From contig WFUT01000086.1 in assembly GCA_015484845.1 (NCBI GenBank), positions 1-38,659 of the forward strand: a stretch of DNA of 38,659 bases, written 5' to 3'. Under the pieces are notes generated by a model. It was not told the origin of the DNA, ran no database searches, and was given only the letters and a program-made list of their open reading frames with translations. Each line of letters begins with the position of its first letter. Within the stretch, counting starts at the first letter, position 1. Below are positions 17,043 to 24,509 of the stretch, in pieces. The position numbers and the translations under genes were made by a program. This DNA comes from Desulfobulbaceae bacterium. GTDB taxonomy: Bacteria > Desulfobacterota > Desulfobulbia > Desulfobulbales > Desulfobulbaceae.

Positions 17043-17621
17043 ATGAAATTAGCTGTCTCGATATTAGTTTTATTTAGCTGTTTTTTCATTGGATATTCTC
17101 CGCAGTGCAATGCCGCTGAAAATGTTGGCGTGGTGAACCTGGATGTGGCGAACGAGCCCTTGGGGCAAGTGGTGAGGCGCATTGCTCATCAGACTGGTTA
17201 CAATATTGTGATTTTGGAGGATTGGAAAAAGGTTTCAATATCTGGTAAGTTCGTTAATGTGCCGGTTGATGCGTTTTTCCGGAGGGCATTAAAGGGGCGC
17301 AGTATTTTTCTGACGGTCGACGAGAAGCGCAAGCAAATCATAGTCCGTGCAGTTGGAAAAGATTCTTCGAGAAAGTTTGCAGTTGCCACAGTAAAAGGCA
17401 CCACAACAGGCAATGAACTGGACGTGACTCCCGGGATACGTCGTATGGACGTGGTTGATGGCCCGGCATATGGACCTGATGTTGATCCCATGGACCTGGA
17501 GGTTACACCGGGAATTCGGCGGAGAGACGTGATAAAGGGCACTGTAGGCCGGCTGGTTGTTCACGCTGAAGCGGTGAAGCCAATATTACCACCTTTGCAG
17601 AGTGCTGCCGATAATCGGTAG
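17043..17621 (+). CDS. Small periplasmic STN-domain protein with duplicated VTPGIRR motif
   Basis: This 192-aa protein starts at an ATG with GGGG a few bases upstream; a TTG seven codons earlier is less likely. The signal peptide MKLAVSILVLFSCFFIGYS is cut near CNAAENV. Residues ~28-105 match the secretin/TonB short N-terminal (STN, N0-like) fold: NLDVANEPLGQVVRRIAHQT, YNIVI, KVSISGKFVNVPVDAFFRRA, then a strand pair ending IIVRAVG. The tail carries two copies of a motif, DVTPGIRRMDVVDG and EVTPGIRRRDVIKG, about 28 residues apart. No beta-barrel follows, so it is not a secretin. Its nearness to the T2SS suggests an accessory periplasmic partner, or an independent regulator, but this is inference. 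It is AT-richer than gspE. Confidence 0.65.
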   Translation: MKLAVSILVLFSCFFIGYSPQCNAAENVGVVNLDVANEPLGQVVRRIAHQTGYNIVILEDWKKVSISGKFVNVPVDAFFRRALKGRSIFLTVDEKRKQIIVRAVGKDSSRKFAVATVKGTTTGNELDVTPGIRRMDVVDGPAYGPDVDPMDLEVTPGIRRRDVIKGTVGRLVVHAEAVKPILPPLQSAADNR

Positions 17622-17640
17622 CGCTATTTTATAATTTAGT

Positions 17641-17781
17641 AATCAGGGTTTGATGGTCCCGTAAAAAGTCTTCCAGTATCATTGACAACACTATATGTGC
17701 ACGGTTGTTACCAGGCAACAGGCACTATTGGTTGTGTCAAGCGTGGTCGGATCGGACTTTTTACGAGTCAATCAGGGTTTG
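17641..17781. repeat. MITE-like short element: inverted repeats inside direct repeats
   Basis: An 11-base inverted repeat, cgtaaaaagtc (17660-17670) and gactttttacg (17755-17765), bounds an AT-rich core of about 106 bases. Outside it the 12-base direct repeat aatcagggtttg occurs on both sides (17641-17652 and 17770-17781). The direct repeats are not flush with the inverted repeats (7 and 4 bases away), so a simple target-site duplication is uncertain. It lies between the STN-domain gene and the small secreted protein. Confidence 0.5.
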
Positions 17782-17876
17782 GGTTTCCGGGAAAATCTGG
17801 TTGGAGAGGATAGCATCCCGGGAACAACTCACCGAGTGCTGGGGCAAATAAAGTTATGAAAACGAGGAGGTTTTCT

Positions 17877-18206
17877 ATGAAATCAAAAAAGATAGCACTG
17901 GTCGTCTTTTCCCTTCTATTCTACTTGGTAGGAGTAGGCAGCGCCTTTGCCGCGCCAAAATGGTATGTCTGCAACCTCAAAGAGGTTGGACAGGATCTTG
18001 GCGGCGGTACGGCAACAGCATATCTCAGGCTGACGGATACCGCTGGTGCCTTCAAAAACAAGTGGTTTAAGCTGGAGACCGAGGTTGACAGGAGTCTGGC
18101 CACAGCCCTGACGGCCGGTAGCCTTTCGAAGCCCATCAAAATTTATACTGACTTGGCTTCTGGGGCAACCTATCCGACAGTTCTGAATCTCTATCTTGCC
18201 TTCTGA
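17877..18206 (+). CDS. Small secreted protein of unknown function
   Basis: This 109-aa protein is not recognised. The start at 17877 is chosen because a perfect AGGAGG lies six bases before it, which beats the ATG at 17856. The signal peptide MKSKKIALVVFSLLFYLVGV ends at AFA before APKWYVCNL. The mature part is about 84 residues, with one Cys near its start (WYVCNLKEVG), then GGGTATAYLRLTDTAGAF and LASGATYPTVLNLYLAF, a pattern of short beta strands. There is no lipobox. The excellent ribosome site and clean signal peptide argue that it is a real, well-expressed periplasmic or extracellular protein, possibly a T2SS cargo (inference). Confidence 0.6.
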   Translation: MKSKKIALVVFSLLFYLVGVGSAFAAPKWYVCNLKEVGQDLGGGTATAYLRLTDTAGAFKNKWFKLETEVDRSLATALTAGSLSKPIKIYTDLASGATYPTVLNLYLAF

Positions 18207-18526
18207 AATGCAGGGGGTATCCCTGTGATTGGCGGACAGGTCAGTGGCCCGGAAGCTGATCACAGGGAACGCCAGCAATGGTTTTGGGGTACTTACTCTG
18301 CCATTGACGCTGGGGCTTGTATAGCTGCCTCCGGTTTTGAGTGTGTTCGTCTGCTGAGGCTCTCTATAGCGCAAAGTAATCGTTTGAAATAGTACCTGTA
18401 ACACCTCGGTTCGGGTAGCCTTCTGTCGGTCAGATTGTTCCTTGCTATTTTCTATTACCTGCCTTTTCTTCCGTTTTTTCTTTTCCAATAATCATATCTT
18501 TGTGAGTTACACGATTATGTCCTAAT
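18207..18526. other. Non-coding stretch before the insertion element
   Basis: A 10-bp inverted repeat, tccctgtgat (18220-18229) with atcacaggga (18259-18268), lies just after the small secreted gene and could be a weak terminator or binding site, although no T-run follows. The remainder, ending in a pyrimidine-rich segment near 18440-18485, holds no recognisable gene. Confidence 0.35.
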
Positions 18527-18570
18527 CGTGACACCACGACACAAAATTCCCTGGACACAACCAACGGTCT

Positions 18571-18598
18571 GTGGCATGGTAGTGGCCGACCATGCCAC
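18571..18598 (+). promoter_or_regulatory. Hairpin burying the transposase start codon
   Basis: A perfect 10-bp stem, gtggcatggt (18571-18580) and accatgccac (18589-18598), encloses an 8-base loop. The ATG at 18592 lies inside the 3' arm, and the likely ribosome-binding bases lie in the loop. Such structures reduce transposase translation from read-through transcripts in IS10/IS50-type elements; this role is inferred here. Confidence 0.55.
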
Positions 18599-20658
18599 GC
18601 AGCCTCGAACGATTCAATCATGCCACCATTGAGTGGATAAAGACAACCATCGCCACCCGGCCTGAGTTGTCCCGCCACCAGCTTGCAGTGGAGGTCTGCC
18701 AACGCCTGGACTGGTGGACAGGCAGGGGCCTGCCTGCCACGGCTTCATGCTCCCTGGCCCTGAGGAAGCTGGAAAGATATGGCCTGATTACCCTGCCTCG
18801 ACCACGTACAGAGCGATGGAACGGGTCCGGAGAAAGACAACCGGTCCAGCCCTACCACCGGCCCGCATTCAGCGGAAGCCTTCAGGATCTGGGCACAGTA
18901 CGCCTGACCATGGTTGATGGGAACCGCGACAAACGGCACCTGTGGGAGAGACTGATGGAATCGTTTCATCCCCATGGTTCCGGACCATTGTGCGGAGCAC
19001 GTATTCAGTATATTATCGAGAGCAATCATGGTATCCTCGGAGCGATCGGGTTCAGCAGCGCTGCCTACCGGCTGCGGGACCGGGAGCGATGGATCGGCTG
19101 GGATGACAATACCCGGGACCGCCACCTCGGTCTGGTGATCAACAACAGCAGGTTCTTGATTCTGCCCCAGGTACGGGTCCCGAACCTGGCCTCGTTTCTG
19201 CTGGCCAGGGCCGTCAAGACGGTATGCCGTGACTGGCAGGCGACCTATGGCCAGAGACCGGTGCTGATCGAGACCTTTGTGGATCCTGTACACCACAGGG
19301 GAACATGTTACCTGGCCGCCAACTGGCGGCACATCGGGCGCACCAGCGGCCGGGGACGAAGGGACAACAATGACGATCTCTCCCCCAAAGAGATCTTTGT
19401 CCTGCCCTTGACCGCTGACTGGCGCAGTCGCCTCGGGGGCAGAGAGCCGACTCCGCCCAGGGACTGGATCGAAGCGGAACTCGCCAATACCGGGCTGGGT
19501 GACAAACGACTGCACCGCCGGGCAATCAGGTTGTGCCGTGAATTTTATGCCAACCCCCAAGCTCTGCTTCACCAGGCATGCAGGGGAGAAGCGGCCCTGA
19601 AAGGGGCATATCGGTTCTTCCGTAACCAACGGGTTGATATGGCATCGATTCTTCAGGGACATTACCACTCCACCACAGAGCGGGTCAGAAAGCACAAGGG
19701 CGTTGTCCTGGCCGTTCAGGACACGACCTCCCTGAACTATAACGCTATCCGCAGCGCCCAGGGGCTGGGACCCATCGATGCCAAGAAGACCCAGGGACTG
19801 CTGGTGCACGATACCATGGCCTTCACCGACCAGGGGGTTCCCCTTGGCCTGATCGATGTCCAGGCCTGGGCCAGAAAAAAGAAAGAATTCCGCAAGGTCC
19901 CCGAAGGCATCAAGTGGCTGCACAGCCTTGGTGCCGCCAGGACATTGCAGCAGACCTGCCCGGGCAAAAAAATCGTCAGTGTCGGGGACCGGGAGGCCGA
20001 TTACTATGAACTGTTTCTGGAGACACAACAACCGGCAAGCCCCGACCTGCTCGTCCGGGTTCAGCATGCCCAGTCCCTGGCCGACAGCGAGGAGAATCTC
20101 TGGACACACATATCAGATTGCCCCCTTGCCGGCATACAGGAAGTTCGTGTTCCGGCCAAAGCCGGGCGCAAGGCGCGGGTTGCCCGGCTGGATATCCGTT
20201 TCGATCAGCTAACCCTTGCTCCGCCGAAAAGCAAAACAGGCTCTGATCCCGTTACCCTGTGGGCGGTTTCGGCCCGTGAGCGGAAGAAACCTGCCCGTGG
20301 CAGGCGTCTCGAATGGCTGTTGTTGACCACGGTGGCCGTGGAGAGTTTCGAAGAGGCCTGCGAACGGTTGAACTGGTACGGTGTCCGCTGGGGAATCGAG
20401 GTTTATCATCGTACGCTCAAGAGTGGCTGCCGGATCGAGGATCGTCTTCTACGTCATGGTGACGCGATCAAATCATGCCTGGCCCTGGATATGATCGTGG
20501 CCTGGCGGGTTTACTTTCTGACCAAGCAGGGCCGCGAGATACCGGATTGGCCCTGCACCGAGCTGCTGGAAGAGACAGAGTGGAAGGCCTTGACCGCCCA
20601 CATCGATAACAATGCCTCTCCGGCGGATCCCCCACCTTGGGCGAGGCCATGGTCATGA
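18592..20658 (+). CDS. Fusion transposase: DUF4338 (DruA-like) domain plus Tn5/IS4 DDE domain, C-terminus frameshifted
   Basis: This 688-aa protein has two parts. Residues ~90-285 match DUF4338, the family of the Druantia protein DruA: a WERLM...HPHG segment, RDRERWIGWDDNTRDRHLGL, NNSRFLILPQVRVPNLAS, ETFVDP, GTCYLAANWRHIGRTSGRGR. Residues ~290-688 are a Tn5-type transposase: WIEAELANTGLGDKRLHRRA, AYRFFRNQRVD, then DDE residues Asp377 (VQDTTSLNY), Asp466 (VGDREADYY) and Glu603. The YREK motif is exact (Tyr596, Arg599, Glu603, Lys610), and the D-D-E spacings (89, 137) are close to those of Tn5 (91, 138). The C-terminus is off frame. From about 20634 the expected TLGEAMVMIARLDGYM and, after a TGA at 20694, GPPGTTTSWRGLVALDWLSG continue in another frame to a stop at 20777. 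The dimerisation end is therefore probably lost. Confidence 0.85.
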   Translation: MPRSLERFNHATIEWIKTTIATRPELSRHQLAVEVCQRLDWWTGRGLPATASCSLALRKLERYGLITLPRPRTERWNGSGERQPVQPYHRPAFSGSLQDLGTVRLTMVDGNRDKRHLWERLMESFHPHGSGPLCGARIQYIIESNHGILGAIGFSSAAYRLRDRERWIGWDDNTRDRHLGLVINNSRFLILPQVRVPNLASFLLARAVKTVCRDWQATYGQRPVLIETFVDPVHHRGTCYLAANWRHIGRTSGRGRRDNNDDLSPKEIFVLPLTADWRSRLGGREPTPPRDWIEAELANTGLGDKRLHRRAIRLCREFYANPQALLHQACRGEAALKGAYRFFRNQRVDMASILQGHYHSTTERVRKHKGVVLAVQDTTSLNYNAIRSAQGLGPIDAKKTQGLLVHDTMAFTDQGVPLGLIDVQAWARKKKEFRKVPEGIKWLHSLGAARTLQQTCPGKKIVSVGDREADYYELFLETQQPASPDLLVRVQHAQSLADSEENLWTHISDCPLAGIQEVRVPAKAGRKARVARLDIRFDQLTLAPPKSKTGSDPVTLWAVSARERKKPARGRRLEWLLLTTVAVESFEEACERLNWYGVRWGIEVYHRTLKSGCRIEDRLLRHGDAIKSCLALDMIVAWRVYFLTKQGREIPDWPCTELLEETEWKALTAHIDNNASPADPPPWARPWS

Positions 20659-20836
20659 TAGCCCGCCTTGACGGATATATGCCCCAATCTTCTTGAGGCC
20701 CACCCGGGACAACAACCAGCTGGCGTGGTCTGGTGGCCCTTGACTGGCTGAGCGGTGCCTGGAAGTTCTTCGGTTAACCACTACCCCATCGGGGGCAGGA
20801 TAACGTTCAGGGAGAGTTGTGGGTAAAAGCCAGTGT

Positions 20837-21205
20837 TCAAGGGAGCGTTGTTGTGAGGAAAAGGATACAGTGGTACAGGTCTTTTTCGTCTGGGTTATAT
20901 ATCTGAAACTGCGTTGTTATCATATCTGCCACCGTTTCGTCAACCGTCTGAAAAAGGTACTGATGATCATCCTGTTTGGTGCCTGGAATGTAGCGGAGAT
21001 CGTGACGCTGTAACTCCCGAATATGGGGTGCGTTGGAACTCACGCTATCTTCGATGACAATGGTCTTGAGGGACGGGTGCTCCCAGTGAAAATCATCCAG
21101 GTACCTTTTGGCGGCATTACGCTCACAGGCATTCTTGTTGCTCCCGTCCTGCCTGATGATCATCTCTGAACAGGAGGGGGGCACCTCGGAATGGTTATGA
21201 TAGCG
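20837..21205 (-). pseudogene. Transposase fragment, truncated at both ends
   Basis: Read on the minus strand this gives YHNHSEVPPSCSEMIIRQDG, then NKNACERNAAKRYLDDFHWE, IVIEDSVSSNAPHIRELQRH and LRYIPGTKQDDHQYLF. This is the middle of a large transposase family that I recognise by its QDG..KNDCERNAAKR and EDxxxSNxPHI blocks but cannot name. The N-terminal part is missing (stop at 21206-21208), and the C-terminal part ends at the right end of the DUF4338 element, which therefore probably inserted into it. The opposite flank of the element (18207-18526) shows no continuation, so a deletion is likely. Confidence 0.6.
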
Positions 21206-21254
21206 TTATTCAGTCTATCTGGAGCTATTAAGGAGAATAATGAGGTAACTTATT

Positions 21255-22283
21255 ATGAATAAATGGAGTAGTCAGCGTGTTCTCATTACTGGCGTATGCG
21301 GTACAATTGGAAAAGAGTTGCTTCGGCAGCTTGTTCTTCGGGAAGCTCTTGAAATTATAGGGATTGATAATAACGAGACCGAGTTATTTTTCCTGAGTAA
21401 TAAATATCAGGGATGCAAAAATGTGCATCTTTACCTGGGGGACCTGAGGGACAAGGATAAATTGATGAGGAAGACCCAGGGGGCCAATATTATTTTACAT
21501 GCTGCAGCATTGAAGCATGTTATTTTATGTGAAAAAACTCCGAGAGATCCTGTTTTGACCAATATTCTCGGCACACAAAATGTTATTGATGCTGCTACTG
21601 CAAACGGTGTAGATAGAGTTATTTTTACCTCCTCTGACAAGGCAGTGAATCCAACCAACGTGATGGGAACCACCAAGCTGATGGGGGAACGTCTTATGAC
21701 CGCAGCGAATGCTCATCGGCACAGGAGTGATCCTATTTTTGCCTCGGTACGTTTTGGCAATGTACTGGGGTCGAGAGGATCGGTGATTCCTATTTTCCGA
21801 AAACAGATTGAGGAGGGTGGACCGGTTACCTTGACGGATTCCGGCATGACCCGTTTTGTTATGACTGTGGAAAATGCTGTTTCTCTGGTTCTTAATTCTG
21901 TCTTCATGGCTTGTGGTGGAGAGGTTTTTGTCACTAAAATGCCCGCCATACGCATCCTGGATCTCGCCAGAGCAATGATCGAGTTGCTATCAGGCAGTAA
22001 TCGTGATATCGAGATCAGGATCATTGGCACTAAACCTGGTGAAAAACTCTATGAAGAATTGATGAACGAGGAGGAGACACGGCGAACACTGGAGTTGGAT
22101 AACTATTTTGTTGTTCTTCCTGCATTCAAGTCTGTATATGAGTCAATCAGGCATGAGTATCCAGGAATGGGCAAAGTCGGGATTGAAGCACCGTATAATT
22201 CCTCCATCCAACCCGTACTGGATGTGGAACAATTAAAAGAATACCTGTTTAAGAATAATCTGTTACTGGCAGAAGGATTATGA
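21255..22283 (+). CDS. Short nucleotide-sugar 4,6-dehydratase (UDP-GlcNAc type, SDR)
   Basis: This 342-aa soluble SDR protein is of the polysaccharide-synthesis (CapD/FlaA1-like) family. The NAD(P) loop is VLITGVCGTIGKELL (residues 9-23). The active-site region SSDKAVNPTNVMGTTKLMGE near residue 126 has Met in place of the usual catalytic Tyr, as in WbpM/PglF-type dehydratases. VRFGNVLGSRGSVIPIF and PGEKLYEEL are further family marks. It probably makes UDP-4-keto-6-deoxy-GlcNAc (or its C5 epimer) for the amino-sugar branch that uses the aminotransferase at 30910. GAGGTAA lies about six bases before the ATG. Its stop overlaps the next start (ATGA), so the two are translationally coupled. It opens the polysaccharide locus. 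Confidence 0.85.
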   Translation: MNKWSSQRVLITGVCGTIGKELLRQLVLREALEIIGIDNNETELFFLSNKYQGCKNVHLYLGDLRDKDKLMRKTQGANIILHAAALKHVILCEKTPRDPVLTNILGTQNVIDAATANGVDRVIFTSSDKAVNPTNVMGTTKLMGERLMTAANAHRHRSDPIFASVRFGNVLGSRGSVIPIFRKQIEEGGPVTLTDSGMTRFVMTVENAVSLVLNSVFMACGGEVFVTKMPAIRILDLARAMIELLSGSNRDIEIRIIGTKPGEKLYEELMNEEETRRTLELDNYFVVLPAFKSVYESIRHEYPGMGKVGIEAPYNSSIQPVLDVEQLKEYLFKNNLLLAEGL

Positions 22284-23428
22284 AGGTGCTTATCTTGGGA
22301 GGTGATGGCTACCTCGGTTGGCCAACGGCTATGAATTTGGCTGCAAAAGGTCATGAAGTCTACGTCGTGGATAATTATCTGCGCAGGAATATATCCAGGA
22401 TGACTTCATCCGAGGCTCTGGTACCTGTGCCTAATTTGAATGGAAGGGCAGAAATATTCAAGGCACTGACTGATAGGGAAGTTTTGGTGAAAATTGGAGA
22501 CTGTGCCGATTATCGCACCATGGAGCAGGTTGTAAGGGATTTTCTTCCTGATGCAGTTGTTCACTATGCTGAGCAGCCGAGCGCTCCCTACTCGATGAGT
22601 GGTTTTAACGAGGCGCGTCTGACGTTAAACAACAACCTAGGCGTAACATTCAATCTGATATGGGCTGTACTTGAACACGTGCCTGATTGCCACATTATCA
22701 AACTTGGTACCATGGGCGAGTATGGGACGCCGAACATTGATATTGAGGAAGGATGGCTGGATGTCGAACATAAGGGAAGAAAAGAAAGATTTCTTTATCC
22801 CCGTCAGGCAGGCAGTCTTTACCATACCACCAAGATTCTGGATACGGATCTGCTATGGTTTTATGTCAGGCTGTATGGCCTGAGGGTGACAGATCTGATG
22901 CAGGGTCCTGTGTATGGTCTTTCCACCGATGAGGCCGACCTAGACGTCCGCTTGCGTCCCCATTTTAATTACGATGATATTTTTGGTACTGTAGTTAACC
23001 GATTTTTGGTACAGGCTGTCGCTGGTGTTCCTTTGACTGTCTATGGCAAGGGTGGGCAGACTCGTGGATACTTGAATCTGAAAGATACCCTGCAGTGTGT
23101 GACGCTGGCCTTGGATTCTCCGGTGGAAAAAGGCGAATTGCGAATCCTCAATCAGTTTACTGAACAGTTTTCAGTCAACGAGCTGGCGCAAAGAATAGCC
23201 AGGGTCGGCAACCAGATGGGGCTTAAGGTGCAGATTCAGTCCATCGCGAATCCGCGTAAGGAAAAAGAAGAGCATTATTATAATGCCGCGCATTCAGGAT
23301 TGATTGATCTTGGGCTTCAGCCCCATTTTATGACAGATGATGTTATCCATTCCATGATCAAGCAAGTTATGGAATATAAAGATCATATTGACATAAAGAA
23401 GATTCTGCCTCGTGTCAGGTGGAGTTAG
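22280..23428 (+). CDS. sqdB: UDP-sulfoquinovose synthase (SQD1/SqdB/Agl3 family)
   Basis: This 382-aa SDR enzyme is expected to join sulfite to UDP-glucose to form UDP-sulfoquinovose. Similarity to plant SQD1 is extensive: GGDGYLGWPTAMNLAAKGHE and VVDNYLRR at the NAD site, EQPSAPYSM, KLGTMGEYGTPNIDIEEG near residue 143 (the SQD1 catalytic Thr), YHTTKILD near residue 180 (catalytic Tyr and Lys), DLMQGPVYG, VYGKGGQTRGYLNLKDT and LNQFTEQFSVNELA. The C-terminus also aligns (EEHYYNA, then LGLQPH). Length and all key residues match, so the activity is likely. Context is a polysaccharide locus, not sulfolipid genes, which suggests sulfoquinovose in a surface glycan, as with Agl3 in archaeal N-glycans. 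AAGGA precedes the ATG, which overlaps the previous stop. Confidence 0.92.
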   Translation: MKVLILGGDGYLGWPTAMNLAAKGHEVYVVDNYLRRNISRMTSSEALVPVPNLNGRAEIFKALTDREVLVKIGDCADYRTMEQVVRDFLPDAVVHYAEQPSAPYSMSGFNEARLTLNNNLGVTFNLIWAVLEHVPDCHIIKLGTMGEYGTPNIDIEEGWLDVEHKGRKERFLYPRQAGSLYHTTKILDTDLLWFYVRLYGLRVTDLMQGPVYGLSTDEADLDVRLRPHFNYDDIFGTVVNRFLVQAVAGVPLTVYGKGGQTRGYLNLKDTLQCVTLALDSPVEKGELRILNQFTEQFSVNELAQRIARVGNQMGLKVQIQSIANPRKEKEEHYYNAAHSGLIDLGLQPHFMTDDVIHSMIKQVMEYKDHIDIKKILPRVRWS

Positions 23429-23546
23429 GTGTGACCCCCTTCCTTTTGCTGTGTATCCAGGTAGCAGGCTGCATCTTGTTTTTCGGAGTGTAAGAGGATG
23501 AGGGCTAGGCTTGAGACATGAACTTTTAATAATTGGGTGGTTATAG

Positions 23547-24503
23547 ATGATTCATGAAGACTTGGCTCCATTATTTATCTTTGGATGTTATCGCTCTGGC
23601 ACATCCCTGTTGCGTCTTATTCTTAATTCTCATCCAAAAATTTTTGTTCCTGAAGAGACAGTATTTATCCCCTATATAGGTGCGAATCTGGAAAAATATG
23701 GATGTTTGGCGCAGCGGCGAAATCTTATGCGTCTATTGCAAGATATCTTGCTGATTCTACGTAAAAAATCTAAATGGGAGACAGTGCCTGACTCTCAGAA
23801 AATATTAAATTTTCTGACCGAAGATCCCGATTATGCCGAAGTGATTCGTGCCGTTATTTTAGCCATGGCAGAAGGCGATGTAAGCAGTTTGAAATATTGG
23901 GGGGATAAGACACCCAGGTACATTAACTCATTGCAGTATCTTAATTTTCTTTATCCAAACGCCAAGTTTATCAATATTGTGCGGGATGGCAGGGACGTGG
24001 CCGCCTCGGTGAAGAAAGAGCCTTTTTGGGGCGGTCGAACGCCGCTTATGGTTGCGGAAGAATGGAATTATCGGGTGCTGAACGGCCTTCTTGGAGAGTT
24101 GTCGCTGGGGCCGGAACGTTTTTTCACATTACAGTATGAGAAACTGGTTTCGGCACCTGAGGATACATTAAAGGATGTTGTTAATTTTTTAGACATAGAA
24201 TTTGATGAGAAGATGCTGATGTTTTACAAGACATCATCGGCAAAAAAGTTGACTCGATTTAAGCGTCATAAGAATGTAGAGAGACCAATTAGCACTAATT
24301 CTATAGCAAGATATAAAAATATGTTAACAAAAAAGGAGTTGGAAGTTTTTGAAAATGAAGCTGGAAATACTTTATTGGTATTAGGCTATGATGTTGATAT
24401 AAAATATTCTAGGTATATGAGGGTTTATCATAAGCTATACGATTATGTTATACGAATTTTTAACGGGGTGATGCATTTTGTTGCGGTAAAGGTGAAGGGG
24501 TAA
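23547..24503 (+). CDS. PAPS-dependent sulfotransferase (Sulfotransfer_3 family)
   Basis: This 318-aa protein has the 5'-phosphosulfate loop FIFGCYRSGTSLLRLILNSH at residues ~10-29 and the 3'-phosphate motif FINIVRDGRDVAASVK near residue 145. Further family marks are YWGDKTPRY and FFTLQYEKLVSAPEDTLKDV. It probably transfers sulfate from PAPS to a sugar of the exported glycan. There is no signal peptide, so the reaction would be cytoplasmic, on a precursor. GGGTGG lies about six bases before the ATG. The preceding 118-base gap (23429-23546) shows no clear promoter. Base composition turns AT-rich here and stays so through the next gene, unlike the operon to the left, suggesting separate acquisition. 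Confidence 0.88.
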   Translation: MIHEDLAPLFIFGCYRSGTSLLRLILNSHPKIFVPEETVFIPYIGANLEKYGCLAQRRNLMRLLQDILLILRKKSKWETVPDSQKILNFLTEDPDYAEVIRAVILAMAEGDVSSLKYWGDKTPRYINSLQYLNFLYPNAKFINIVRDGRDVAASVKKEPFWGGRTPLMVAEEWNYRVLNGLLGELSLGPERFFTLQYEKLVSAPEDTLKDVVNFLDIEFDEKMLMFYKTSSAKKLTRFKRHKNVERPISTNSIARYKNMLTKKELEVFENEAGNTLLVLGYDVDIKYSRYMRVYHKLYDYVIRIFNGVMHFVAVKVKG

Positions 24504-24509
24504 TTTGTG

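Larger units (their letters stand above)
18527..20834 (+). mobile_element. IS4-family-like insertion element carrying a DUF4338-Tn5 transposase
   Basis: The left end (18527-18554, ending aaaattccctgg) and right end (20807-20834, starting tcagggagagttgtgggt) are imperfect inverted repeats sharing cacaa, then ccctg. Both ends are also about 70-75% identical over 28 positions to the ends of the 246-bp element at 25891-26136, which supports these boundaries. The element is about 2.3 kb with one transposase gene. No target duplication is seen (left flank cctaat, right flank gttcaa), so it may be old or rearranged. Its right end directly abuts an older transposase fragment. Confidence 0.7.

Noticed and set aside
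18395-18412. tRNA T-arm-like ggttcggg
   Set aside because: No acceptor, D or anticodon stems can be paired around it.
17916-18488. 190-aa minus-strand frame opposite the small secreted gene
   Set aside because: It has no recognisable domain and overlaps a gene with an ideal ribosome site and signal peptide.
18592-20658. A Druantia anti-phage system
   Set aside because: Only the DUF4338 fold is present and it is fused to a transposase; no DruB-E, helicase or methylase partner lies nearby, so a defence system is not supported.
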